A stretch of 64,000 bases of DNA, from contig MAAI01000092.1 in assembly GCA_002163115.1 (NCBI GenBank), positions 1 to 64,000 of the forward strand. Direction: 5' to 3'. Under the pieces are notes generated by a model, which made no database searches, was not told the origin of the DNA, and saw nothing but the letters and a program-made list of their open reading frames with translations. The stretch is from Methylophaga sp. 41_12_T18 (GTDB lineage: Bacteria; Pseudomonadota; Gammaproteobacteria; Nitrosococcales; Methylophagaceae). This document shows, piece after piece, positions 36,440 through 44,707 of this stretch (within the stretch, counting starts at the first letter, position 1; each line of letters starts with the position of its first letter). Both the position numbers and the translations under genes were made by a program.

Positions 36440-37755
36440 TGAAACACAATACTCATCCTGCTTATTCACAGCGAAGCGTATATATCGTTGATGGCAGTCG
36501 TACGCCATTTATTAAATCGATGGGCAAGCCTGGCCCGTTTAGTTGTAGTGATTTGGCTGTAGCAGCGGCAAGGCCATTATTAAACCGTCACGCTTTTGCA
36601 GCCGAAGACTTAGATGAAGTCATTCTAGGTTGTGTGATGCCGAGTCCTGATGAGGTCAATATTGCTCGCATTGCCGCCTTACGATTAGGTTGTGGTCATG
36701 ATGTGCCAGCATGGACAGTACAGCGCAATTGCGCCTCAGGTATGCAGGCATTAGACAGTGCTGCAGGTAACATTAGCTCTGGCCGGAGTGATTTAGTGCT
36801 TGCGGGTGGTTGTGAAGCGATGAGCCGAGCACCGTTATTATTAAAGCCTGACATGGTGGCATGGCTGGCAGATTGGCAAAAGGCGCGTAGTGTTAAAGCC
36901 AAACTACAGGTATTTTCCAAGCTACGGCCAGCCTTATTAGTGCCGGTGATTGGTTTATTAAGAGGTCTTCGCGACCCGACTGTGGGTTTATCGATGGGCC
37001 AAACAGCAGAGTTATTAGCACATCGTTTTAATATTAACCGTGACCAAATGGATGAGTTTGCATTGGCAAGTCATCAAAAATTGGCCGCAGCAGTGGAGTG
37101 TGAATCTTTAACTGAAATTGAAGCCATTATTGCTAATGATGGCGCTATCTATGACTTTGATAATGGATTGCGAGCAGACAGTAGTGTTGAAAAGCTGGCT
37201 AAACTGCGAGCGGTATTTGATCGTCAAGGTTTAGTCACTGCCGGTAATAGTGCTCAAGTCAGTGATGGAGCGGCTTGGTTGCTATTAGCATCACAAGATG
37301 CGGTTGATGAATATCAGTTACCGATTTTAGGTGAAATTGTGGATTGTCATTGGGCCGGTTTAAACCCTGCACAAATGGGCTTGGGACCAGCACATGCGGT
37401 ACCCCCTTTATTACAACGTCAAAACATGAAGCTAGCAGACATTGATTATTGGGAAATAAATGAAGCCTTTGCTGCTCAAGTACTTGCTTGCTTAGCTGCT
37501 TGGCAGGATGAGGACTATTGCCGAAATGAACTGCAACTTGAGTCTGCCTTGGGTTCGATTAATCCGGAACGACTTAATGTGGATGGCGGGGCGGTAGCCT
37601 TAGGTCATCCAGTTGGGGCTTCGGGTGCCAGAATCGTACTGCACTTGTTGAACGTGTTGCAACGTAATAAGGCCAACACAGGCATAGCGAGTTTGTGCAT
37701 TGGTGGTGGTCAAGGTGGCGCGATGCTTATTTCTAGACAAGGAATAAAATCATGA
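36439..37755 (+). CDS. Acetyl-CoA acyltransferase (thiolase), FadI-like
   Basis: 438 residues. It cleaves 3-ketoacyl-CoA to acetyl-CoA and a shortened acyl-CoA. The nucleophile Cys is in QRNCASGMQALDSA (about residue 95), the His in NEAFAAQVLA, and the second Cys in CIGGGQGGAML; GGAVALGHPVGASGARI is complete. The length matches FadI rather than the shorter FadA. It overlaps the next gene by four bases (ATGA). Confidence 0.92.
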   Translation: MKHNTHPAYSQRSVYIVDGSRTPFIKSMGKPGPFSCSDLAVAAARPLLNRHAFAAEDLDEVILGCVMPSPDEVNIARIAALRLGCGHDVPAWTVQRNCASGMQALDSAAGNISSGRSDLVLAGGCEAMSRAPLLLKPDMVAWLADWQKARSVKAKLQVFSKLRPALLVPVIGLLRGLRDPTVGLSMGQTAELLAHRFNINRDQMDEFALASHQKLAAAVECESLTEIEAIIANDGAIYDFDNGLRADSSVEKLAKLRAVFDRQGLVTAGNSAQVSDGAAWLLLASQDAVDEYQLPILGEIVDCHWAGLNPAQMGLGPAHAVPPLLQRQNMKLADIDYWEINEAFAAQVLACLAAWQDEDYCRNELQLESALGSINPERLNVDGGAVALGHPVGASGARIVLHLLNVLQRNKANTGIASLCIGGGQGGAMLISRQGIKS

Positions 37756-39788
37756 CTCGTAGACAAAAGTCAGCATGGCATAAACAGTTAGATAGTGATG
37801 GCATTGTCTGGCTAACACTGGATGTGCCAAATAGTCAGACCAATACGTTAACTGCAGCGGTCATCGAGGAGTTGGCAGCAGAAGTTGAACTGTTGCTGGC
37901 GGAGGTGCCAAAAGGACTGGTGCTTCGCTCAGCTAAAGCCAATGGCTTTCTTGCTGGTGCAGATATTAACTCGTTTGCTGAACAAGAGTCTGTTGACGAG
38001 ACCTATGCTGCGATTAAGAAAGTACAAGACATCTTCAGCCGAATAGAGTCGTTAACCTGCCCGAGTGTGGCGATGATTCATGGTTTTTGCTTAGGTGGCG
38101 GTTTAGAGCTGGCTTTGGCTTGTGATTACCGAGTGGCAGAGGATGCAACATCAACACGCATTGGCCTGCCGGAAGTGAAGTTAGGCATTCATCCCGGTTA
38201 TGGCGGCAGTGTCCGTTTGGTTGAACTGATTGGTGTATTGCCGGCGATGGGCATCATGTTAACCGGTAGAAACTTATCGGCTCGTGCGGCTAAAAAACTA
38301 GCAGTAGTTGATCGCATTGCGCCAACTCGGCAGATAGAGCGGGTGGTGCGAGATCTGATTCTAACTGCACCAGCAAAACAACAACCAGCCTTGCTGCAAC
38401 GCTTACTTGAAAAGTCGTTAATAAGACCGTTAGTGGCGTTGGTGTTGCGGTACAAAACTAAACAACAAGCGAAACAACATCATTACCCCGCGCCATTTGC
38501 ATTGATTGATTTATGGCAACAGCAAGCAAGTAACCGTCAACAACATTTTGCTGCTGAAGCCTTATCTGTTGCGAAGCTCATTCAGACCGATACAGCACAG
38601 AACTTAGTACGATTATTTTTGTTGCAAGACAGGCTTAAGGCTTTTGGTAAACAGGCTAAGTTTCAGGCTCAGCGTGTTCATGTGATTGGAGCAGGCATTA
38701 TGGGCGGTGATATTGCGGCTTGGTGTGCTTTGCAGGGCTTGACGGTGACACTGCAAGACCAGTCAGCCGCACAGATAGCGCCGGCGATTAAACGGGCACA
38801 CAGCCTCTTTAAACGACGCCTCAAACTACCGCATCTCGTTCAAGCTGCCATGGATAGGTTAAGCCCTGATATTGCAGGTAGTGGCGTTGCTCGCGCGGAT
38901 GTGGTGATTGAAGCTATTTATGAAAACCTAGAAGCCAAGCAAACTTTATTTAAAAGCATCGAGCCACAGTTACGTGCTGATGCTGTGTTGGCGACCAATA
39001 CTTCAAGTATTCCATTGGAATTGCTGGCGGAATGTTTAAAACAGCCAAAACGACTGGTTGGCCTGCACTTTTTTAACCCGGTTGCTCGGATGCAGTTAGT
39101 GGAAATTGTCTATGGCAAAACCACGCTTAAAAAATGGCAAAAACAAGCCGCAGCCTTTGTTCGTCAAATAGGTCGCTTGCCGCTGCCAGTCAAAAGCTCA
39201 CCAGGTTTTTTAGTGAACCGAATTTTAATGCCTTATGTGTTGGAAGCGGTGAAAATGGAGCAAGAGGGCATTCCGATATTGGCAATTGATAAAGCGGCCA
39301 CTGACTTTGGTATGCCGATGGGGCCCATTGAATTGGCTGATGCAGTGGGCTTGGATATTTGTTTATCAGTGGCAAATATCTTGGCGCCAAGCCTAAACCT
39401 TGAGGTGCCTGATAGTTTGCAGCGATTAATTTCACAAGGTCATCTCGGCCGAAAAACCGGCCAAGGTTTTTATCAATATGACAAAAACAATAAGCAGATC
39501 AGCAAGCAGTTGGCGACTGAATATGACAATAGGGACTTGCTCCGCCAACGACTCACTTTACGACTAATTAATGAGTGTATTGCTTGTTTAGATGAAGCGG
39601 TAGTTGAAGATAAAGAGCTACTCGATGCTGGCATGGTGTTTGGTACTGGTTTTGCGCCATTTCGTGGCGGGCCAATGCACTATACCCAACAGCAAGGAGC
39701 GCAGACATTAAAGCAACAGTTAGAGGATTTAGCGACTGTTTTTGGTTCTCAATTTAAGCCTAATTCAGGCTGGGAGGGATTATTATGA
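37752..39788 (+). CDS. Enoyl-CoA hydratase / 3-hydroxyacyl-CoA dehydrogenase, FadJ-like
   Basis: 678 residues. The N-terminal crotonase domain (about 1-200) has FLAGADINSFAEQE and IHGFCLGGGLELALACDYR, with the catalytic glutamates in GLELA and GLPEVKLGI. The NAD-binding dehydrogenase domain (about 305-480) has IGAGIMGGDIAAWCALQG and GLHFFNPV, and the C-terminal helical domain follows (about 490-678). Together these do the second and third beta-oxidation steps. It overlaps its neighbours by four bases on both sides. Confidence 0.93.
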   Translation: MTRRQKSAWHKQLDSDGIVWLTLDVPNSQTNTLTAAVIEELAAEVELLLAEVPKGLVLRSAKANGFLAGADINSFAEQESVDETYAAIKKVQDIFSRIESLTCPSVAMIHGFCLGGGLELALACDYRVAEDATSTRIGLPEVKLGIHPGYGGSVRLVELIGVLPAMGIMLTGRNLSARAAKKLAVVDRIAPTRQIERVVRDLILTAPAKQQPALLQRLLEKSLIRPLVALVLRYKTKQQAKQHHYPAPFALIDLWQQQASNRQQHFAAEALSVAKLIQTDTAQNLVRLFLLQDRLKAFGKQAKFQAQRVHVIGAGIMGGDIAAWCALQGLTVTLQDQSAAQIAPAIKRAHSLFKRRLKLPHLVQAAMDRLSPDIAGSGVARADVVIEAIYENLEAKQTLFKSIEPQLRADAVLATNTSSIPLELLAECLKQPKRLVGLHFFNPVARMQLVEIVYGKTTLKKWQKQAAAFVRQIGRLPLPVKSSPGFLVNRILMPYVLEAVKMEQEGIPILAIDKAATDFGMPMGPIELADAVGLDICLSVANILAPSLNLEVPDSLQRLISQGHLGRKTGQGFYQYDKNNKQISKQLATEYDNRDLLRQRLTLRLINECIACLDEAVVEDKELLDAGMVFGTGFAPFRGGPMHYTQQQGAQTLKQQLEDLATVFGSQFKPNSGWEGLL

Positions 39789-41593
39789 CTATGCAATCTG
39801 ACCTCATTACCATCGAGAGTGCTCGCCACCTTCCAGGTTTGTTTGCCGAGCGAGTAAAACGTAGTCCCTCCGCTATTGCTTGTCGACAATTTGATGCTGC
39901 CTCACAGCAGTGGTATCAATTAACCTGGCTAGAACTAGAAAATGCAGTCAGTCGCTGGCGGAAAGGGTTGGCCAGCGAAAACCTACAAGCCGGCGATCGG
40001 GTTGGTATCATGCTACGCAACTGCATGGAATGGGCGATGTTTGATTTGGCTGCAATGAGTTTGGGCTTGGTGACGGTGCCGCTTTATCCCAATGACCGTG
40101 CTGATAGTGCCGACTATATCTTAAAGAATTCTAATGCCAAATTATTGTTATTAGATGACTTAGCCGAACATCAGGAACTGATAGACCATGGTGTGTTAAA
40201 TGGTTTAAAGCGAGTGCTTACTTTATCTAAAAATGCACCTGATCTTGCACCTTCAAACTGGCGGTCAGTTGAGGAGTGGTTAAATAGAAATGAACAATTG
40301 GGAGTGAACTTTCCTGATATTGCCCCTGAATCATTGGCAACCATTGTTTATACCTCGGGCACCACCGGCCATCCCAAAGGGGTGATGCTTAGTCATCATA
40401 ATATTTTGTGGAATGCATGGAGCGGCTTACAAAGTGTGCCGGTTTACCCTGATGATACGTTTCTATCATTCCTGCCGTTATCGCACACCTTAGAACGCAG
40501 TATTGGTTATTTTCTACCGATCATGGCTGGCGCGACCATCATCTACGCTCGCTCTATTCCTCAGCTGGCGGAAGATCTACTCGAGCAAAAGCCAACAGTA
40601 TTGATCAGCGTGCCCAGGATTTATGAACGCATCTATAACAAAGTGCAGGACAAGCTACAGAATCAGTCTGTGATTGCTCGCAAACTGTTTCAATATTCGG
40701 TTGAAGTCGGTTGGTTGCAGTTTGAATATAAGCAACACCGTCGTGGCTGGCACCCTGCTTTATTGTTCTATCCTTTATTGGATAGGTTGATAGGTAAAAA
40801 GATACGCGACCGGGTGGGCGGCCAATTGCGGGTGGCAATCTGTGGCGGTGCACCGTTAGCAGAGTATGTCGCTAAAACCTTTATCGCCTTAGGCTTACCA
40901 ATATTGCAAGGTTATGGCTTAACTGAAACCAGCCCAGTGATTGGTGTTAACAAGCAGAATAAAAATCTACCTCGCAGCATTGGTTTAGCCTTGCAAGATG
41001 TGGAAGTGAAGTTTAGTGATGCCGGTGAGTTAAAAGTAAAAAGTCCCGGTGTGATGTTGGGCTATTGGGATAACCCTCAAGCCACGGATGAGATTATTGA
41101 CCGGGATGGTTGGCTGCATACTGGTGATTTAGGTATGCAAGATGTTGATGGTTATATTCATATCACCGGTCGCTTAAAAGACATTATCGTCTTGGCCAAT
41201 GGCGAGAAAATTCCACCGGCTGATATGGAAATGGCGATTTCAGCTGATCCATTAATAGAGCATGCGTTGGTGATAGGAGAAGGACGACCATTTTTAACCG
41301 CGCTGGTGGTATTAACCGATGAGGCATGGCCATTATTAGCAGCTGAAATGAGTTTGACAACAAATGAGCCTGAGACTCTTAAAAACCATCCGGCAATCGA
41401 AAAGCTATTGTTAGCAAGAATTCAACAACAGCTACATGATTTCCCGAGCTATGCTCAGGTAATACGACTGGTTATATCTCTACATCCGTGGACAGTAGAA
41501 AGTGGCTTGTCGACACCGACATTGAAAGCGAAACGACAACACATTTTGTCTCATTATGTCGGTCCGATAAATACGCTATATGAGGCTCATTAA
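39785..41593 (+). CDS. Long-chain acyl-CoA synthetase
   Basis: 602 residues, an AMP-forming adenylating enzyme that activates fatty acids to acyl-CoA and so feeds the operon. The AMP-binding motif is YTSGTTGHPKGVMLSHHN, followed by GYGLTETSPV and TGDLGMQDVDGYIHITGRLKDIIVLANGEKI. The length and the last motif fit the long-chain group (FAA1/AasC-like) rather than FadD's own subgroup. ATGA overlap with the preceding gene indicates translational coupling. Confidence 0.92.
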   Translation: MTMQSDLITIESARHLPGLFAERVKRSPSAIACRQFDAASQQWYQLTWLELENAVSRWRKGLASENLQAGDRVGIMLRNCMEWAMFDLAAMSLGLVTVPLYPNDRADSADYILKNSNAKLLLLDDLAEHQELIDHGVLNGLKRVLTLSKNAPDLAPSNWRSVEEWLNRNEQLGVNFPDIAPESLATIVYTSGTTGHPKGVMLSHHNILWNAWSGLQSVPVYPDDTFLSFLPLSHTLERSIGYFLPIMAGATIIYARSIPQLAEDLLEQKPTVLISVPRIYERIYNKVQDKLQNQSVIARKLFQYSVEVGWLQFEYKQHRRGWHPALLFYPLLDRLIGKKIRDRVGGQLRVAICGGAPLAEYVAKTFIALGLPILQGYGLTETSPVIGVNKQNKNLPRSIGLALQDVEVKFSDAGELKVKSPGVMLGYWDNPQATDEIIDRDGWLHTGDLGMQDVDGYIHITGRLKDIIVLANGEKIPPADMEMAISADPLIEHALVIGEGRPFLTALVVLTDEAWPLLAAEMSLTTNEPETLKNHPAIEKLLLARIQQQLHDFPSYAQVIRLVISLHPWTVESGLSTPTLKAKRQHILSHYVGPINTLYEAH

Positions 41594-41594
41594 G

Positions 41595-41972
41595 ATGCAA
41601 CAACTGCCAAAGGAACATGCCATTTTGCGAATTATGGCGCGGCCGAGTGATGTGAATGCTCAAGGTGATATTTTTGGTGGCTGGCTGATGTCACAAGTTG
41701 ATATCGCTGGCAGCATCGTAGCGACGCGTCATATCAAAGCACGTGTTGTTACCGTGGCAGCCAATAACTTTTACTTTATTCGACCAGTATTTGTCAGCGA
41801 TGTCGTTAGCATCTATGGTCAGATACAAAAAGTAGGCACGTCTTCAATCGCCATTGATATAGCGGTTTATATTGAACGTAAAGTTGAGGATGACATAGTG
41901 GTGGAAAAAGTGGCTGAGGCTGAGTTTGTTTATGTGAAGATTGATGAGCTTGGCCAAGCAAAGCCTATTTAA
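41595..41972 (+). CDS. Acyl-CoA thioesterase, YciA type
   Basis: 125 residues from ATG 41595, one base after the ligase stop; an ATG at 41580 would overlap. A hotdog-fold hydrolase with the YciA motif NAQGDIFGGWLMSQVDIAGS, whose Asp is catalytic. It releases free acids from acyl-CoA and may tune the CoA pool of this operon. It ends the operon; about 110 bases with no obvious signal follow before the next gene. Confidence 0.9.
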   Translation: MQQLPKEHAILRIMARPSDVNAQGDIFGGWLMSQVDIAGSIVATRHIKARVVTVAANNFYFIRPVFVSDVVSIYGQIQKVGTSSIAIDIAVYIERKVEDDIVVEKVAEAEFVYVKIDELGQAKPI

Positions 41973-42081
41973 TAAAAATAATAGAAGGTTTTATTTTTAG
42001 AGTGAAAAATCTAGAAAATATTTGATAAATAAGTTCATAATAAAATGTGGGCTCACTTTTGAGGTAACTTAAAGGCACTGT

Positions 42082-43131
42082 ATGTGGTTATTAATTAGCT
42101 ATGTGTGTATAGCGTTGGGCTTCTCTTTTCTCTGCTCTATTGCAGAGGCAGTATTACTGAGCGTCAGCAACGCACATATTGAGCTGCTAGAGCAGCAGAA
42201 GAATAAAACGGGCTACTTGTTTAAGCAATTAAAGTCAGACATCAACAAGCCCCTCGCCGCCATTCTTACCTTAAATACGATTGCGCATACCTTTGGCGCC
42301 GCTGGTGCCGGTGCCCAAGCTGCAGTGGTATTTGGCAGTGCTTATGTTGGCGTCGCCTCAGCAATATTAACCTTACTAATATTGATTTTTTCTGAAATTA
42401 TTCCTAAAACCTTAGGCGCGCATTATTGGCGTCAATTGGCTCCTGCCACGGCATATGTGCTGAGCTACCTGGTGAAAATCCTCTACCCCTTTGTTAAATT
42501 ATCTGAGTCACTGACCGGCAAACTCACTCAAGGGCCAACCTTGTCCGGGTTTAGTCGCGAAGAAATTGCAGCCATGGCTGACTTGAGTAGCAAAGAAGGT
42601 CATATTGCCGAGCAAGAATCACGAATATTGAAAAACAGCTTATTATTAAAAAACACCGATGTTACCGTTGCAATGACGCCTCGTACCGTTGTTTTTTCCT
42701 TATCAGAAGGGTTGACCGTCGAAGAGTTTTTCCATAAACATGACCACATCCCTTTCTCGCGAATTCCTATCTATGACGGCGAACGGGAAAACATTACCGG
42801 CTTTGTATTTCGTAGTGATTTGCTGCTAGCAAAAGCGAGAGACAATGACGAAAAATTATTGGCTGACTACCGTCGAGACTTAACGGTCATTACGGATAAA
42901 ACAACCATTTCCGTTGCCTTTAATGAGCTGCTTGAGTTGCGAGTCCATATGCTACTCATTGTTGATGAATACGGCGGCATGGAAGGCATCATCACCCTTG
43001 AAGATATCCTAGAAACATTACTCGGCTTAGAAATCGTTGATGAAAAAGACGTGACTGTTGATATGCAAAAAGAAGCACGAAAACTATGGAAACAACGCGC
43101 TCAACAGATAGGGATTGAGTTGGATAATTAA
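42082..43131 (+). CDS. CNNM/CorC-family membrane protein (DUF21 + CBS)
   Basis: 349 residues. The DUF21 membrane domain (about 1-180) has four helices with LSVSNAHIELLEQQ and FSEIIPKTLGAHY, followed by a CBS pair (about 200-325) with MTPRTVVFSL, PFSRIPIYDG and LIVDEYGGMEGIITLEDILETLLG. Relatives are magnesium/cobalt export or homeostasis factors. A C-terminal CorC-HlyC domain is missing or very short. AAAGG precedes the ATG. The stop codon lies in a TTAACGCC context next to the integron's far end. Confidence 0.88.
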   Translation: MWLLISYVCIALGFSFLCSIAEAVLLSVSNAHIELLEQQKNKTGYLFKQLKSDINKPLAAILTLNTIAHTFGAAGAGAQAAVVFGSAYVGVASAILTLLILIFSEIIPKTLGAHYWRQLAPATAYVLSYLVKILYPFVKLSESLTGKLTQGPTLSGFSREEIAAMADLSSKEGHIAEQESRILKNSLLLKNTDVTVAMTPRTVVFSLSEGLTVEEFFHKHDHIPFSRIPIYDGERENITGFVFRSDLLLAKARDNDEKLLADYRRDLTVITDKTTISVAFNELLELRVHMLLIVDEYGGMEGIITLEDILETLLGLEIVDEKDVTVDMQKEARKLWKQRAQQIGIELDN

Positions 43132-43167
43132 CGCCTCAATTCACTAGCTAATTGGTGCCTGTTTTTA
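43126..43167. repeat. Imperfect hairpin: terminator or vestigial attC-like site
   Basis: AATTAACGCC at the CNNM stop pairs imperfectly with AATTGGTGCCTGTT at 43151-43164, leaving two extra bases on the right arm as attC L'' boxes do. GTTTTTA follows, so a simple terminator explains it equally well. At 42 bases it is shorter than any of the eight attC sites to the right. Confidence 0.3.
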
Positions 43168-43198
43168 TGAGCGTTTCATATCAATATAATGAGAAACG
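43162..43198 (+). promoter_or_regulatory. Candidate promoter with operator-like inverted repeat
   Basis: TATAAT at 43185-43190 lies between the arms CGTTTC (43172-43177) and GAAACG (43193-43198). A weak TTTTTA -35 sits 17 bases upstream. The inverted repeat over the -10 element would suit a repressor controlling the gene at 43251. Confidence 0.4.
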
Positions 43199-43250
43199 AT
43201 ATACTAGTTGCATACTAATGAATCGACGAATTGAGTAATAAGGAAATATC

Positions 43251-43748
43251 ATGAATAAAACAGAAACAAATACATCTCGTAGGCAGTTATTAAAAGGCGT
43301 TAGTGCGCTTACTGCGATGTTAGGAACTGGCTTCTCTTTCAGTGCCCATGCTGCTGGCGTTGACCACAGTATGATGGATCATGATCTACCGATTGATCCA
43401 AAGCTAGAAGAGTTAATGGATTATGTGCTTGAGTGCATCAAAATGGCTGAAATTTGCCAACAACATGCAATGCATATGTTTCAAATGGGTGATACCAAGT
43501 TAGCTGACTGTGCGATTGTGACTCAAGAGATGATCGTGGTGAGTAAAGCGTTATTAACTTTAGTCGCGAATAACTCGAAGAGTTTAAAAGACTATCTAAA
43601 AGTGACGGTTAAGATGACTGAAAGCTGTGCTGAAGAATGTGAAAAATTCGCAGAAGAGCATATTCAATGTAAAGACAGTGCTGAAGCTTGCTATGACGCG
43701 GTTGAGTTTTATAAGGAATTTATAGGGAAGTGTAGGAAGAAAGCATAA
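43251..43748 (+). CDS. Tat-exported Cys-rich four-helix protein, copper-storage (Csp) like
   Basis: 165 residues. A twin-arginine signal (SRRQLLKG at 9-16, hydrophobic stretch, AHA end near 34) exports it folded. The mature part is four helices with eight cysteines at 62, 69, 87, 126, 130, 140, 147 and 161, plus many Met and His (DHSMMDHD, HAMHMFQM). This is the layout of the DUF326/Csp1 copper-storage fold, where cysteines line the bundle core; the number is lower than in Csp1 of Methylosinus. It probably buffers Cu(I) in the periplasm. The stop overlaps the last attC core at the distal edge of the integron. Confidence 0.78.
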   Translation: MNKTETNTSRRQLLKGVSALTAMLGTGFSFSAHAAGVDHSMMDHDLPIDPKLEELMDYVLECIKMAEICQQHAMHMFQMGDTKLADCAIVTQEMIVVSKALLTLVANNSKSLKDYLKVTVKMTESCAEECEKFAEEHIQCKDSAEACYDAVEFYKEFIGKCRKKA

Positions 43749-43829
43749 CGGCCTGGGGGGGGGGCTATAATAACGAACGAAGTGAGGCAAGCCAACTGTA
43801 AAAAGTTCCACTTGAACAGCTTGTTATAA
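43743..43829 (-). repeat. attC site 8 (toxin-antitoxin cassette, distal edge)
   Basis: On the minus strand R'' is TTATAAC (43823-43829) and R' is GTTATGC (43743-43749). R'' matches the first bases of the same cassette at 44401, as expected. The arm contains ten G in a row at 43755-43764. Cassette 8 spans 43749-44401. No further clear attC lies to the left. Confidence 0.75.
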
Positions 43830-43889
43830 CTCATTGCCACAACTGTAGCAAGGTACTACAATAATCATGTGAGCAATAGGAGATTTATC

Positions 43890-44111
43890 ATGGCTACAGC
43901 AAGTATTAGATTAAACCAAGATTTAGTTGAAAGAGCTACAATTATGGCAAAGGCCCTTAATCGTACGCCCCCGAAACAGATTGAGCACTGGGCAAAAATT
44001 GGTGAGATGATGGAAGACAACCCTGATTTACCATATGAGTTTGTTAAACAAGTTATTATTGCTAAAGCAGAAAAAGAAGCCGGAAAGCTAGAGGATTATA
44101 GTTTTGGCTAG
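43890..44111 (+). CDS. ParD-like antitoxin
   Basis: 73 residues from ATG 43890, with AGGAG about seven bases upstream; an upstream reading frame start at 43869 is not supported. It opens MATASIRLNQDLVERATIMAKALNRTPPKQIEHWAKIGEMM, the ribbon-helix-helix pattern of the ParD-like family. It should neutralise the toxin encoded next and repress the pair. It is carried by cassette 8 but on the plus strand, opposite to the other cassette genes, and so uses its own promoter, presumably between 43830 and 43880. Confidence 0.85.
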   Translation: MATASIRLNQDLVERATIMAKALNRTPPKQIEHWAKIGEMMEDNPDLPYEFVKQVIIAKAEKEAGKLEDYSFG

Positions 44112-44394
44112 CCAACTTAAAATTTTACAAACACCTAGTTTTAAGAAGTCAGTCAAAAAACTCCACAAGAACCAAAAAGCAGACCTTGATAAGGCTGTAA
44201 AAGCATTAATGTTAGATCCTTTATTAGGTGAGCAAAAAAAGGGGGATTTATCATTTATGCGAGTTTATAAATTCAAGATGGTGAAACAATTAACTTTGCT
44301 CGGCTACAGTTTTGAAGATGGCGCTTTAGTTCTTGAATTAATGACTTTAGGAGCTCACGAAAACTTTTACAGAGATGCCAAAAAGTTATTTTGA
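44104..44394 (+). CDS. RelE/ParE-family toxin
   Basis: 96 residues starting at TTG 44104, which overlaps the antitoxin by eight bases; no better start is seen. The sequence FKKSVKKLHKNQKADLDKAVKALMLDPLLGEQKKGDLSFMRVYKFK...LTLLGYSFE...LELMTLGAHENFYRD has the compact RelE/ParE fold layout with basic and C-terminal aromatic residues. RelE members cleave ribosome-bound mRNA, ParE members poison gyrase; which applies cannot be decided. Such modules are known to stabilise large cassette arrays. Confidence 0.85.
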   Translation: MASQLKILQTPSFKKSVKKLHKNQKADLDKAVKALMLDPLLGEQKKGDLSFMRVYKFKMVKQLTLLGYSFEDGALVLELMTLGAHENFYRDAKKLF

Positions 44395-44395
44395 G

Positions 44396-44490
44396 TTATA
44401 ACGCTTTTCATAAGGGGCCGCCGCTTTTTGGCTGACCCAACGAAGGCCAGGCTTTTTGTGGCTGAAGTAATTTTAATGTTTTTGTTAGGA
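44396..44490 (-). repeat. attC site 7 (degenerate)
   Basis: R' GTTATAA (44396-44402) and R'' TCCTAAC (44484-44490) on the minus strand. R'' does not match the first bases of cassette 7 (TTAAGT at 46016), so this site or the cassette has changed or two cassettes have merged. The remaining 44491-44707 holds no gene and no further core site that I can see. Confidence 0.6.
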
Positions 44491-44707
44491 ACTAATTTAA
44501 CTGTAAACATATACTGCAAAAATTGAGCTAACTACGAAAACTCAAAATGAAATAGGGATGAAAATTTCCCAAAACCACAGCTCAAGTATTCCTGACTTGT
44601 GCCCACCATTTAACAGGTTATCCATAAGATTAAAGGTGACGCTTCCCTTTAAATATCAAGCTAGCTGACACCTTGATTTAAATTGCACTTAAAGAGTTGG
44701 GGATTAG

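Noticed and set aside
44491-44707. A further attC between the JmjC gene and attC 7
   Set aside because: GAGCTAAC near 44526 is not followed by the GCC arm and has no matching partner.
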